Assembly: GCA_013397795.1 (NCBI GenBank) | Contig: VZTJ01004298.1 | Span: 269,861 to 333,860 of the forward strand | Length of the DNA stretch: 64,000 bases | Origin: Orthonyx spaldingii | Taxonomy: Eukaryota; Chordata; Aves; Passeriformes; Orthonychidae | Direction: 5' to 3' | Shown here: in pieces, positions 35,446-47,115 of the stretch | How positions within the stretch are numbered: the first letter of the stretch is position 1 | How the letters are laid out: each line of letters begins with the position of its first letter | The notes under the pieces: model-generated | What the model was told of the DNA's origin: nothing | Databases searched by the model: none | What the model saw: only the letters and a program-made list of their open reading frames with translations | Position numbers and translations under genes: made by a program

Positions 35446-37365
35446 GATAGGACAAAAGACACTTATGCACCAACTCCTGCAAAAGAGCCAAACAGCACAT
35501 GGAACCAGCTGAATGAGGCAAGTGAAGAGATTGGAGGATGCGCACGAACAAAAAAACCAAGTCACCTTGCTCTGCAAACACCAACTATAGCTTATTCACA
35601 GCTTTGTGGGGTCTTTTAAAAACAGGTAACTGGCAGAATTTCTCCAAGCCTCTCTCTCTCTCTGTATTTTACCTGTAGCACACAAGGTGAGCAGCAGACA
35701 GGCCTCTGCACTTGGGCTCTGAGCATACGGGGCTCAGCTCTGCCTGCGCTAGTGAGACATGAGGTGACTCTGAGTGATTTTATTCATAGCCAGCACCTCT
35801 GAAATACCAGCCATGGTATTTGCATACCCTCAAAAATCCTCCAGAAGCACTGATGAAAAAAGCAGCTCTTGAGGAAAATACATGTGTCTTGCAGAGAAAC
35901 TAATTTCCTACAGCACAGCAAAAGCAGGAAAACCCAAACCAAAATCCTACAGCTTTCGCCACGCTGGAGCAAGGGAACACACAGCTCCTCGGGTTCAGTA
36001 TCACAGTCTTTGTCCACACAGGAAGGGCTCCTCCAGGCACCTTGCTCACAGGCATCGTTCTCACTGCCTCACATCTGCCTCTGGAGGTGAGAGAGGTGTC
36101 TCCTCCGGCCTCCCACTCCTCCATGGAGCACTGTTCCTCTACTGCTGTCCCCACGTTGGCCGGTTCCATGTGAAGAGCAGGAGGTAGCTGAGGGCTCCTT
36201 CTTCCCCGCCCTCTTCTCTCTCTCTCACGGGTTCCATAGGTAGGGCTGAGCAGAGCACTCTGCACCAGACAGCATTTGCCACCTGCTCCTCTGTGACTGT
36301 GCACAACATGAGACACACCCTCCTCTAGGAAATGGGGAGAACTCACACATGAGAAGTCAGCACTGAAGGCGAAGCCTTCCAATGAACAGGGCACCTTTTT
36401 TGTCTGCAGGAAGAGAAACCTTTATATTGAAATCAGGGGTGGGAAGGAACCTTGGAGCTCCACTCTGCAGGCTCTGTCTGGAGTGACTGGGGTGGAGACA
36501 CGGGACAGTGTCACAGAGAGCTTTCTGTACGAAGCTGCTCTCTGCCTGCCACTAACCTGGTTTTTATTTCTCTGCCACCCTCACTTTCTATAAGCATCCA
36601 GGCTGCCATGCCCTGAGTTTTTTCAGCTGTGCTATTTTCTGGGGAAGACTGAGCTGGCCAAGTGAGATGGGTGGTGATAAGGCTCCACATCCACCCAGTC
36701 CAACAGCGCAAGCACAAGAAAAGAGGCTCAAGACTGGATGATTCCCAGTTTAACCACAGGTAAGGCTGAGAAGACTGCCTCTTGCTATCCCCAGGAGGAA
36801 GTGGGGGAACCAGGCACACAAGAAGACAGAAGGGATCCCAATGTACCCTTAATCTATAAATATTTAAGCAGTCCCTCCTCCCCCTCTCCTCAACAACATA
36901 TGCCAGCGTCTCCTTCAGCTCATAAAAGCCAATTCCCTCCTGCTGTTCCTGAGAACCAGGAACCTCCGAGTGGTGATTAGTGGATTACGTGCATCCCAGG
37001 GCCTGCCTCCAATCACTTTCCCCTGCAAATTGTTCAGCTCCGATGCAGCAGCACAGAGGAAAGTGGGCTCTGTCACTGGGGCCTGGTCCTCATTATGGCC
37101 AGGAGACAGCAGGAGTTTGTTTACACGGCTGGAACATCATCCTCCCGGGCAGCTCATGAGCCTTTCCCCAGGGTTTCTGCTCTTTGAATGCTTTGGAGTA
37201 ATCACTACCAGCTACGTACACCCGGAGCAGCATCTCAGCAATTCACCAAGTCAACTGACAACAGCTTGAGGTAATATTAGCCCCCTTACAGGAAGGCAAG
37301 TGCTCTCCACACAAGGATGCTGGAGCTGAGCACCACTCAATAAATCAGAGCAGCATCCTGGAAAG
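35446..37365. other. Non-coding background with TC microsatellites
   Basis: GC-moderate unique sequence. Short TC arrays lie at 35651-35663 and 36211-36226. The 164-codon frame at 35900-36394 (-) overlaps + strand frames and has no domain. The stretch 36425-36480 has a faint likeness to an avian CR1 3' region (GGTGGGAAGGAACCTTGGAG) but does not extend. Confidence 0.45.
35651..35663. repeat. Short (TC)n microsatellite
   Basis: Six TC dinucleotides plus a T, uninterrupted. Confidence 0.85.
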
Positions 37366-37470
37366 CTTGCCATTAGTTCTGAACCATTAATTTTTGCTGG
37401 GTCTTTGACACGACTGTTTGAGAGCACTATAACCTGCTCTCTCAAAGTTAAATTATAAAGAGCAACTTCC
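37366..37470. promoter_or_regulatory. Short candidate CNE
   Basis: CCATTAGTTC, CCATTAATTTTTGC and TTAAATTATAAAG words fall within 100 bp, with GAGAGCA...TGCTCTC arms (37422-37428 and 37435-37441) forming an inverted repeat. Confidence 0.3.
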
Positions 37471-38194
37471 CTGAAGGTGCTAGTCTACTAACCCATTTAA
37501 GTCCTTGGCTAAACACCTCCAATAAATCACTGGGGAGCTGCAAGGCAGAAGGTTTCCTACTGCGCAATATGTGAGAGTGAGCCATTCCCTCTCAAAACAA
37601 ACCCCAGCTGGGGCACATTTGGCCCCAAGCAATGCCTTTACAAGATACTCCACATCATGTACATGCTGCACCAGCCAGGTTAAACCAGGCATTTCACCAC
37701 ACGGAGTTCCACTTAATGACATCTTTCTCTGATGTCCTTTCCACTAATTTTCTTCCCAATGATTAAATGCCAAAGAGATTTATAAATAGCAGAAAGCAAG
37801 CAAGCCTCAAAATTTCCAGTCCTGTTCCCACTGCACCCTTAGAGACACAACTGTTCTTTGAGAGGCCCTGTAAGCCTGCACTTCCTAACAGAGTCCAACA
37901 CTAAACAAAGACGTAAACAAATAAAAAAGGAGTTGTTTTGCAACCAACTCATGGGACACTCTACTCCAACCTCAAAAGCCTTCAGCTGAAGGTCCAGGGT
38001 GAGAACCCCCAGCTGGGACATGCCCAGTCTCCTGTCACTGTGGAAGGTGGGCTTGGGAGCTCTTGCACCACACCGGCTTTCTGTGCGCAGGTCCGGACCC
38101 CTGCCCACAGCACAGCCCACAGCGCTGCGCACAGCTCTCAGTCCTGCGTGCTTCTTGATGAGGCTGTAATGGGAAATCCTAGTTAAAGGCACAG
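37471..38194. other. Non-coding background
   Basis: GC-moderate unique sequence. An AT-rich patch at 37735-37800 carries CTAATTTTC and GATTAAATGCC. The stretch 38060-38150 is GC-rich with several CpGs and short CCCACAGC repeats. No gene is supported. Confidence 0.45.
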
Positions 38195-38300
38195 AAGGGA
38201 AAGGGCCTTCTAGACAATTAATAATCAACCTAGCGTTAGGTTCAAATTGCATTTTAATTGGACTGTAACAAGGCAACAATGTTGCTCTGATTCCAGTTCC
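38195..38300. promoter_or_regulatory. Short candidate CNE with AACCTA/TAGGTT dyad
   Basis: Contains CAATTAATAATC, the inverted repeat AACCTA-GCGT-TAGGTT (38227-38242) with a retained CpG in its centre, and AATTGCATTTTAATTGG. A compact and well-bounded cluster of homeodomain words. Confidence 0.4.
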
Positions 38301-39689
38301 ACTGAAAAGCCTTGAAAAGCCTGCTCCAGGTAAATGAAACTCACGTGTTCATAGAGATGAGGAGCAATCAATGTCCTTCCATATGGCACCATAAATTAGA
38401 GAGAGCAGGTAATGAAGTACTGTCAAAAAGTAAATACTTGACAAAACTCGGTTCCTTACATCTCTCCATGGGGTGCAGTCCCACTGCCATGACAATGGAA
38501 GTACCCTTTCCCAGGCTCACCTACAGTCACAGCCATCACCAAGGTGAAAACAGTGGCTGTACCCTTAGATCTATTACTTTTGCAATGGTCTCTCTCTTCT
38601 CCAAACTGGTGTGTTTTCAAAGCCACTAACACGAGTCAAGAGAAAGCATTATCTCCATTAATATCCCACCAATCTACACTCATGCAGTGATACAGAGTAA
38701 AAATCATTTCTTGAACAATGAAAACTGCAGCAATCACCTTACTGGGTCAAACATTTTTACATCCATGTCTTCGGCTTTTCCAACAGAAAATGCATCTTAT
38801 TCATCCCCTTCTCTGTCTCACCTTGTATCTCCTGTGGCCCCAGTATTCTACCAGCACATTCAACAGCTACAGTCAGCTTTCTGTCTGTAAATAAGACCTG
38901 TGATTTTATTAGTCAATTAATAAAGTAAAGAAACAGGGCCTCTTTGTACTCATCAGACTCTCATTACCACTCAGTGCTGCCTGTGCTAAGCAGTCACAGT
39001 CCTGATGTGGTGAAACGAAGAAATATCTGTGGAACAGCAAGGATTCAACACAGAGCACAGAAACACAGGGAGGTGCTGCTCCTGCTCTGACAGCATTTAT
39101 CAGAGGCCAACGGTAAAAGAACACCACTTCCAAAGGATCATACATGCTAGTGACTGACACCTTAGACACGGGGAGACACTTACTCAGCCTCAGCCACTGT
39201 CTGAGGCACCAGAGGTTCTCTCTGGGGCTGGCACACAAGAGATAATGGAATATTCAGACATGACAACAGCTCCTGGCTGACACCTCCAACTGTCTTTGCT
39301 CTCACACCTTCATACAGCCTTGAGACAATACGACAGTTCATTTTAGACCAGCGAGTAAAGAAAAAACACTCAGCACAAACCTTGCATAGGAAACCTGCTC
39401 AGCACCGCAGGGAGAGCAGGAGAGAGTGGACATGGGCTGAGCCTAGAACAGAACAGGCTTGATAGCTCAGCTCAGAAAGCTCCTTTAAGACAAGAATATA
39501 TGTGAGACTGTTTTTATTACTATTATTATTTGCGGGCTTAACTAAATTGTCATTTAAATAACATATTGAAAGGTAAACCGCCACCTGCTCCTGCCAGATG
39601 TTCTGAAATCTTTAGCACCACTTCAAGCACACTGCAGCACTGAAGGAAGCACAGGACTGAACCTCAAAGGTATTTATCTCCCCAGTCTC
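38301..39689. other. Non-coding background
   Basis: Unique sequence with minor AT-rich patches at 38880-38940 (GTCAATTAATAAAG) and 39500-39570, where a short ATT array lies at 39515-39530. No gene recognised. Confidence 0.45.
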
Positions 39690-39800
39690 CTACTGGGGTT
39701 TAAGGAGATTTCAATTATGCAGACTCATCATCAAAATAATAAGGACTGTGCTCCAATTAGTTATGTAAATGAGAACACACAATAGCACACTACTCTTACT
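39690..39800. promoter_or_regulatory. Short candidate CNE with PAR-bZIP site
   Basis: Contains TTTCAATTATGC, AAAATAATAAGG and CCAATTAGTTATGTAAATG. TTATGTAA at 39761-39768 is an exact PAR-bZIP/NFIL3-type site (TTAYGTAA), next to an AATTAG homeodomain core. Confidence 0.35.
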
Positions 39801-41560
39801 CCAAGGATCTAAGTGTGTATGAATACACTGGGATACGTATGGTGATGCTTCCTTCTAATTCCATTTCCATTCCATAGCAGCAGGTATCCTGAAAGGGCTT
39901 TGTTTGGCTTCTGGCAGTGTTTTGGAAAAGGAATGAAAACAACATGCTTGTCCTTTAAAACACTGCAGCCTACCAAGGGGCATATCCCAGGGAGCTGGAT
40001 GGACACCTCTGGCAGTGGAACACTGCAAGCTGTGCATGGACATTATATGTACAAGAACTTGCCAAACTGTAAAGTCTTGCAAACACTTTTCTGCAAATAG
40101 CATTGTCTTCTGGAGGCAATTCAAGTGCCAAATAACCTGACCCCTGCAGCCAGCAGCTAATAGTCATTAGAGGAGGCTCAGTCCCTATTTTATTTTATTT
40201 TTTTTTTTTTTTCAAGATGCCATCAGCTGGGAGGAGCTGCCTGCCTGCTGCAAACAGGTGGGATCCCTGTGCAGGCAGAGGGATGTCTGTGCATCAGAAA
40301 GGAAAAGACAAGTAGGGAAAGGTGACAAGTGAGCCAGGGAAGAGAAGTCTGGAATTGATCATGAAGCACATGTGCTTGTGGCCGTACAGGCACAACCTTC
40401 TCCCAGTCCCCATGCCTGTGCTAAAATGCCCGTATGGCCTGACAGGGGACCATCCCCTCTGTCCCTGGGAACCGATAGCTCCTCCTGGAGCCCCCGCAGT
40501 GCTGTCAGCCTCTGTGGGTCCCCTCAGTGTTGTGATGAAAGGCAAAAAGCTCCAGGCACTCTGGAGTTCTGGTCCCTCCCTCCTCCTGTGCCCTCAGGCT
40601 GCCTGTGGAGCCCATCTGCCTCGGCATCCACAGCCGGAGAGGTCCGTCAGGTACAAAACGAAGGAGCTACTAAACTAGAAAGGCCTGTCAGAACACACAA
40701 AGGCTGTCACTAGATACGGCTTTTCCCCCCCAAGTGGCATTTTACTTGTAAAATGAACTGTCAGCAGCCAAACATTCTGCCAAATCCATCATTTCACTCT
40801 ACTCCAGGCAACTCACCTTTCCAACAAGAAAATGTTTCTGTTTAGGGGTTTCAGAGAGGCCGAATGGCCTCTCCAGAAAGCTCACAAGATGGATTGCTGA
40901 GAAAAAGGATAACCAAGTCTACTTTTCAGGTCTTGCTTTGTCATTGAAAACATATATTGGTTACTTTTTCTACCAAGATCTCAAGCCATGAAAAACCAAG
41001 CCTCCCTTTTACTAGGAAACTTGCACCCGCAAGCAGAAAATTGTTCCAGCTTCCAGACACAGTCTCTTACAAAACAGTCTTTTTATTGCAGGTTTATGTC
41101 TCTTTACTGAAGAGCTTTCTATTACCCAAGTCCCAGAGTCCCTGACTGCTATTCCAACCTCTCCTCAGCTGTCTCCCTCCTCCATTTCAACAGAGTGACC
41201 AGGCCACTTTCCCAGAAGAGAGCTAATCCAATTTCTACATCTTTTTCACAGTCTTCTTCACATTCTCTTAAGTTCCACTTGACTGCCAGGCAGCCCCAGG
41301 ACCAAGCACAGCTTTGAAAACGGCAGTCACGAGCCCTCAGGGGCACAGAAGCATTTCAGTACTCTCGCTGTTAACTCCTTAGTGCTGTTCTAGAGCTGCA
41401 ATAGCACCTTTAGCACTGCCTCTCCTGCTTCAGAACATCCCAGACACCTCTGTGCCCTCGCTGAGAGCCACAGTGTATTTTCTTCAATGCCAGTAACAGA
41501 AAACTGTGAGGTGCAACAGTGCAGGACTAAAGCTACTCCAGCAGGGTATCAGTACAATGA
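39801..41560. other. Non-coding background
   Basis: GC-moderate unique sequence with a T-run at 40198-40212. Frames at 40294-40713 overlap on both strands without a domain. Confidence 0.45.
40198..40212. repeat. Poly-T tract
   Basis: A T-run of about 15 bases preceded by TTTTATTTTA. On the - strand it is a poly-A run, but no retroposed sequence was recognised next to it. Confidence 0.85.
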
Positions 41561-41820
41561 CATGCTCAACACTGAGAACCTGGCTACAGTTGTATTTCAA
41601 GACTTAGCAGTTAGCAAGTTTTTAATCTGGTGATGTGTGATAACTTTGTATCATTTTGGTTTCTTAATCAAAATCTCATTCGGTACCAAGAGAAGTCTAT
41701 CAGCCAGATTCATAATCTCATCAAAAAAGATATCGAGTTCATTTGACAAGATCTCTTTTCCATACAGCCAGGTTGATTGACATTAATTATATTCAATGCT
41801 TGTTTCTGCCCCAGCCTGCC
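41561..41820. promoter_or_regulatory. Strong candidate CNE with PBX-MEIS-like site
   Basis: An AT-rich island with TTTTTAATCTGG, TGATAACTTTG, TTCTTAATCAAAATC, TTCATAATCTC and TTGATTGACATTAATTAT. TGATTGACAT (41774-41783) is directly followed by TAATTA (41784-41789). The same decamer next to AATTA occurs in the island at 6.05 kb. Retained CpGs at CATTCGG and ATATCGAG support constraint. Probable HOX/PBX-class enhancer by word content. Confidence 0.5.
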
Positions 41821-42425
41821 TGTGTGTGGGTGTTTGCCTTTCCAGGCTTCAATCTTCATCTTTTGTAAATGAGCACACCCCTCTGTCCCACTTCATGGGG
41901 GGCCGTGAAGACCAATCCATCAGTGCTTACCGTCCTGGCACCCCTGGGAAATGCAGGCAGTGACAGTGAGGGAACAGGCTGCACCCAGCACAATCAGCTA
42001 ACACAGGGCCCCATCCCCAAACACCCAACAAACCCAGTGATCCAAAACCAGCTTCCCAAGGGCTGAAGCGGACATGGGAGCGGACTTTGGCACTTACTGC
42101 AGATAGACCTGGCTCATGACTCCTCTTGTTTTCTAGGCTTTTCATTCCCTTCCTTCCATAAGATTTCTAGTTCCTCCTTTTCAACCATCTTGTGTGCTTG
42201 CCTGGCAGTCAGGAGACAAGGATAGATCCAGGCAGAGCAGATGAAAGGACAGAGGCAGGAGAGGAGCTCTGACACACCATCCCTGCTCCTGGCAGAGACA
42301 CGCCTGTCTACTCACACCAACAGCAACAAACGGGAAGGCTCGGGCTGCCACAGGACAGAGCTCAATAAGGGCATGTGAGTAAGCACATCTTCCACACAAT
42401 ACCTGTTCTAAGGAAGCACCCAATG
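41821..42425. other. Non-coding background
   Basis: GC-moderate unique sequence, no recognised element. Confidence 0.5.
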
Positions 42426-43070
42426 CAGCTTGCCATGATAACTAAATTTATTATTAACTGTGTATTTCATGATGTTAGTGACAATATGTTAATGTGATTT
42501 TTCACGTCCTCCTGCAGTGAACAGATGGCTCCTTTTACTTTACTTTCCACATCAAGTGTGATTATTTCTTGGTGCCAAAAGCCACCTGCCGCTCCCTGGT
42601 CTCCAGTCTAATTTTTTATGTTGGTAAAACACAGCAGGACTTGTTATCAGTTGGATGGTATCTTAATAAAAGGAGACATGCCAACATATTGACATCATGT
42701 TCAAGGGGAAATTTTAGCCCCATCCTGGCCCCTCCCCCACTTCATAAAAAATAATAAAATGAAACTAAAAGGAAAAAAAAGTGAATAAGCCCCCCTCTCC
42801 AGACTCCACCAGTTTCAAGATGCTCAGTCACCATTTTTGGGCCCTGAGCCAACGCACAGCATTGGCCTTCTTTTGTTCCCACACCGAGCACCTCAGTCAG
42901 GGCTCTGATCTCTCATCCTGTGTAATGATAATTAGCCATAACATATTCAGAAGTCAAATGTAAGCAGGAATACATTAACATTGAGATCAGTGCCGTGGTA
43001 ATTTTCATTGGGAAAATGACAAAGAAGGACACAAAAATTAAAATACGGGATGTGGAGACTCTTGGTATCA
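42426..43070. promoter_or_regulatory. Candidate CNE block, two AT-rich peaks
   Basis: The first peak (42426-42740) has GATAACTAAATTTATTATTAAC, GTTAATGTGATTTTTCACG and TTATTTCTTGG words. The second (42915-43060) has TGATAATTAGCC, ACATTAACATTG and GTAATTTTCATTGGG. The middle section (42780-42910) is less AT-rich. The two peaks may be separate elements. Confidence 0.4.
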
Positions 43071-44425
43071 CTTTCAGAGGATGAAGGGTGAACTGATTGG
43101 TTTGTCAGTCACGAGCCCACACTCCATAGCCAGCTGTGGGCTACACCAAATAAACAGCCCCTCTCCAGCGCTCATCACACACAGCAGTGTGACATGCACA
43201 GGGGAGGCTCCATCCCACACAGGACACTCAGACAGCCCGTGTTCAGACACCTCTTTCAATGGCCCGCTTCTCCCATATCTATCATGCCTTGACTGCTTTA
43301 GACACAGCAAAGTCCTGGACCCTGGCTGGTTGGGAACAACCATTCCAACATCTGCCAAGGTGTAAAACAATTCTTTCTGAAAACACCACTCCAAGGCACT
43401 CAACATCTCGTGCAAGGACAAACAACGGCACCTTGGGGCAGCCCAGGCACACAGCTGGAGGGACAACTTGCATAACAAACATCACTACTTCCTTCAGTAT
43501 GGTCCCATGTCATTCAGAAGCAAAAATGGAGAGAAATTCTCTAAATGTATCAGTATTTCCAACCTAAACAAAACCTTCTGAGATGCACCAATAAGTTGTT
43601 ACAGGCGTAGAGCAGTTCCAACAAGGGCTATTGACAAAAACACATGAGAATGGCATCCTTGACTCAGTACTTCTCAAACCTAGAAAATAGCTTCTTCCTC
43701 TGAGCCACTGACCTCTGAACCCAGGCAAACTGTACTTTGTACCAGACTCGCTGTTCCATCAACCTGTACATCACTGCTCGTAAATCCCATTAGAGCAACA
43801 GCAGTGTGCAACTTGTGCCATCAGCACAAGAGCTGGAACAATTCAACTGGGACAGCCCCTGTCTTGCTCAAAGCCCAAGGTAGGTGAAAACTGGGGAAAG
43901 AAATTCTTCAGCGGAACAAGACAAAGAGAAAAACATCACACTGTGCCAAAAACGCTGCCAAGAAACTTAGGGCAAGGTGGGCTTTGATTATATAGGGAAA
44001 CACAAGCACTTCTATAAGGAAGTCTGTATGTCATTATCTGTTCATTTATGTAACCACCTAATGGCCAGAAAGTTCAGTCTGGAGCTCCTGCCTGGCTCCA
44101 GCTCCTGATGAAAGGCCCCTCAGGAGTGCTGGGAACCACCACTGGTGGGGCTTGCATTCCTCATTGCCTGATTTGTGTAAGCTCCAGTCCTTTACAGCCC
44201 CAGGAACTCCCATCAGATGTGTACCTCTGCTAATCACACACCTTGATCTCCGCACTTCCCTCTTTACTAGGTTCTCAGCAGGAGTGCTCCATCACTCAGA
44301 ACATCTTCATGCCACATTTGTTTACTGCTTCAAACAACTGAGCCAGACTATCCAGCCTGTGCTTTACCCTTGTACCCAGCAGCCGATGTGCAGCACTCTG
44401 TGCAGCTGGGTCTGATGGAAGGATT
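43071..44425. other. Non-coding background
   Basis: GC-moderate unique sequence. Frames at 43074-43478 (-) and 43081-43567 (+) overlap in opposite directions and show no domain. Confidence 0.45.
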
Positions 44426-44860
44426 AAGCCTGTCATTAGGAGTCATTTTGGTGGCTGAAAATGCAGCCTCTCTCCTGATAATGTGCAGTATCATTTAAAA
44501 CTAATTAATTTCTCATTTCTTGCTGCTGGTCATAATTCTCAGCATGGGACACATCACAAATTACTTTAAGGATGGACATACAATAATCATTAGCAAATCA
44601 GAAAAAAACGGCTACTAAAAAACAACCCAAGCCCATTACAGCCATATTTTTTGACTCTACTTTCCTGTAGTTTTTGAAGCTCATTTCCATAATATAACTC
44701 AAGTGATAGCAGCAAATTACAGCCCTCTGATCCTCCTTTAGGCAGCTACATCGCCTCTGTATATTCTAATACCAAAGTGGTTAGTTAATAATTTCTCTGC
44801 CTTGCCACTAAGCAGAACTACTTACATGCCCATTCTGAGACATCAAGCCATCAACTGAAG
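44426..44860. promoter_or_regulatory. Strong, long candidate CNE
   Basis: About 430 bp of AT-rich DNA with GTCATTAGG, AAAACTAATTAATTTC, GGTCATAATTC, CAAATTACTTTAAGG, ACAATAATCATTAGC, CAAGTGATAGC, CAAATTACAGCC and GTTAGTTAATAATTTC. It is one of the longest continuous islands, with homeodomain cores spread evenly, including the near-palindrome CTAATTAAT. Several enhancer modules may be fused here. Confidence 0.45.
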
Positions 44861-45235
44861 ACCTGTGTGTTGCCTACACACACCCAAGGCAGGGCAAGAC
44901 CTCACTTCGCCTAGGACACTTTCCTGGGCTGCTCTTCCCGTGTTTAAGCAGTCGGAGTTGGGGGCTGGAGCAGGCAGGGTCCCGAGTGGCAGGGTGGGAA
45001 GGACAGGAGTGGTCACTGAAACACAGACTGGGGATGTGAGTGCAGCCAGAGCTGCAGCTCTTCGGTGCAGTTCAAGGACAAGGTGTCTTGTGCACATCCC
45101 ACCAGGGACTGCTGCAAGAGCCCAGCTCCCTCTCACCTGCAGGCACAGGGAATGCTGCAGCTGTTCCAGCCTCTTTCGTCTCTCAAGCAGGAAAAGTCAC
45201 AGTGAAATGAACCAAACAAATGAGCTCCTGTAAGG
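44861..45235. other. Non-coding background
   Basis: GC-richer unique sequence. Frames on both strands (44843-45136 -, 44865-45233 +) overlap without recognisable content. Confidence 0.5.
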
Positions 45236-45430
45236 ACCAGGCTGCTTTGAATCCTCCAGCGCTCTGTTTGAGCATTGCTGTGATGTTTGTGTTATCACTT
45301 TGATAATAATGCCCATAATCCCCTGGGAGTAAGCAACTGTTTGTCTGAGTAAGCCCATGCATAAGACTAAACATTAAATTAAAGTATCATCCATCTAAAT
45401 GCAACATTATACAGCCACTCTATGTGTTAG
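45236..45430. promoter_or_regulatory. Candidate CNE
   Basis: Contains an inverted repeat GTGAT...ATCAC (45280-45298), TTGATAATAATGCCCATAATCCCC (with TAATCC, OTX/PITX type) and AAACATTAAATTAAAG. Sharp composition boundaries. Confidence 0.4.
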
Positions 45431-46149
45431 ATACTGAAAATTTGTTCCTGCTGCTTTTTGTTTTGTTTTTGTGGGGTTTTTTTTAACCACGCAGCCCAAT
45501 AAGATCCCCATGAGTAATCTCTCTTCTGAGGCCTGGAGTAAATACACTCTCAACTTGATCAGTCACCCACTTGAACCTCCTGCTGAAATTACAGCAACAC
45601 CATTTGTTCCACTTTTGTTTTAATCAAAACAAAATGAACAAACTTAACCAGAGGAATATTTAAATATCCACTTCAGTTTGCAGCAAAATCACCTTTACCA
45701 GGTGATTTACAGACCTGGAGGAATTGCCTGCAATGTTTGACCCCTGTGTTTAGCATGCATTACAGTCCTTACTGTCCCAGCAGCTCCACAGGCTATTTCT
45801 AAATAGTTATATACGCTTATCCAGGACACAAACTACCAAGAAACCTCTGACAAATTCCAAACCACCAGAGCTGCAGGGGTCTCCAAAAGTAACTCTACAT
45901 TAAGTATGAACTTCACACCAGGAGGAAGCAAAGTCTGAGTGCAGCTCAGATAATGTGATCCATTATCCCTCTGGAGGTGATTGTTAACTTTCCATCATTA
46001 TCAGACACTGCCTTCAGCTGGAATTCAGCCTCTCCATCATTACCACAAGCCCCAGATATATCATTCCTTTGGCAGTACCTAGGAACCCCCTCAGAGCTGT
46101 GCGTGCACACCACAGGGCCCAAGGGACACAAGCTCCAAGCACAGGGGGA
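45431..46149. other. Non-coding, mixed composition
   Basis: Contains a T/G-rich stretch (45455-45484) and a small AT-rich patch at 45610-45675 that holds the perfect 12-bp palindrome ATATTTAAATAT (45656-45667). The rest is GC-moderate. Confidence 0.4.
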
Positions 46150-46400
46150 TACTTTATTTAAGGTGGCCATTAAAACATCATCGGCTGTTAGCAGATTGCA
46201 TGAGGCAGGATGCACTTCTGTTACCAGCAGAGCTGTACAGGTATGCTGTACAATCTGTACAGTGTGTGCGCAGGCATATATGCCCTCCCTTGGCAATATT
46301 TCTAATTTATTTTTCTCATCATAGTTTCTTCTTTCATCTGAAAACCTGATGGAACCAATTATTGTCATCTGAACTCTGAACAGAAGCAAAGACCCGATTT
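46150..46400. promoter_or_regulatory. Candidate CNE with steroid-receptor-like palindrome
   Basis: The island contains GGCCATTAAAACATCATCGG, three TGTACA words and TTTCTAATTTATTTTTC, followed by ATAGTTTC and CCAATTATTG. Frames are open on both strands across part of it (45946-46389 - and 45977-46324 +), but neither resembles a known protein, so a regulatory reading is preferred. Confidence 0.4.
46246..46262. promoter_or_regulatory. GRE/ARE/PRE-like perfect palindrome
   Basis: CTGTACA-ATC-TGTACAG is a perfect inverted repeat with the 3-bp spacing required by steroid receptors of the GR/AR/PR/MR class (consensus AGAACAnnnTGTTCT). A third TGTACA lies 13 bp upstream at 46234-46239. Each half-site is the acceptable TGTAC variant rather than the optimal TGTTC. 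Confidence 0.35.
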
Positions 46401-46504
46401 ATCAGCCCACTGAGATTAGTACATCTTGCAATAAGCCAAACTCAAATTCTTATAGCCAAGGTTCACACAGCCTAATGTGGCATTTTTCTGGGCAAACGCT
46501 TAAT

Positions 46505-46521
46505 TTTTTTTTTTTTTTTTT
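46505..46521. repeat. Poly-T tract (about 17 bp)
   Basis: Uninterrupted T-run in unique sequence, prone to length error. Confidence 0.85.
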
Positions 46522-47115
46522 AAATACCAGTTCAAGGTGTATCAATTACAGACAACATCTTGAATGTTTGTCTCTGCCAGACTCCCAGGATTATTTAAGA
46601 TCAAATACTCTCTTTTTCTCCTTACCTGTCTTCCTGACTGTAAGTTCTTTAGGGCAGAAACAGTTTTCATTGTGCGCTTAAACACCTTAAGGCCTTGATC
46701 TGAACTGGGTTTTGAAGTCGGACTATTACCATAATTGAGTGAAAAAAAAAAACCAGCAGAGGAGTTCAGTGCAGGAAACATGAAGTCTCCAGAAGAATGT
46801 GTTGACTACAAGGATAAGATACATCTGTAGTAGTCCCCATGTCCCACCAGGTGACCGTGATGCCGGCTGAGTGCACAGCCCCAGCTCTCAGTTCAGTAAG
46901 TGTAGGCTGGAAACTCAACAGTACCTCAAGTGCTCCCCTTGCCTGGAGAAATTCCAATAAACCAAACATGAGCCCACCCTGAAGCCAGTCAGGGCTCTCC
47001 CCATAGTGAGATGGAGAGGTACACCTGAGGCACACTTTCACAGGAGAGCCTTTCAAAGAGGAAATGACTGCAGAGAGAGTGGAGCAAGATTCAAAGCCAT
47101 AGGAAATGACTCCAT

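Noticed and set aside
35900..36394. 164-codon - strand frame
   Set aside because: Overlapped by + strand frames of similar quality; includes a TC-rich simple tract; no domain.
36425..36480. CR1-like stretch with GGTGGGAAGGAACCTTGGAG
   Set aside because: Resemblance to the CR1 3' region does not extend beyond about 25 bp.
39382..39402. Second RE1-like site (CTCAGCACCGCAGGGAGAG)
   Set aside because: Right half-site needs three mismatches or a shifted spacer; much weaker than the 52.87 kb site.
44135..44150. CCACCACTGGTGG palindrome
   Set aside because: Central mismatch and no supporting sites nearby; short GC-rich palindromes of this kind are common.
45946..46389. 147-codon - strand frame over the 46.15 kb island
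   Set aside because: Antisense + frame is also open over most of it; sequence texture is that of a regulatory island, and no protein family is recognisable.
46844..46857. CTCF-like CCACCAGGTGACCG
   Set aside because: Two mismatches in the core, including positions usually invariant; not called as a feature.
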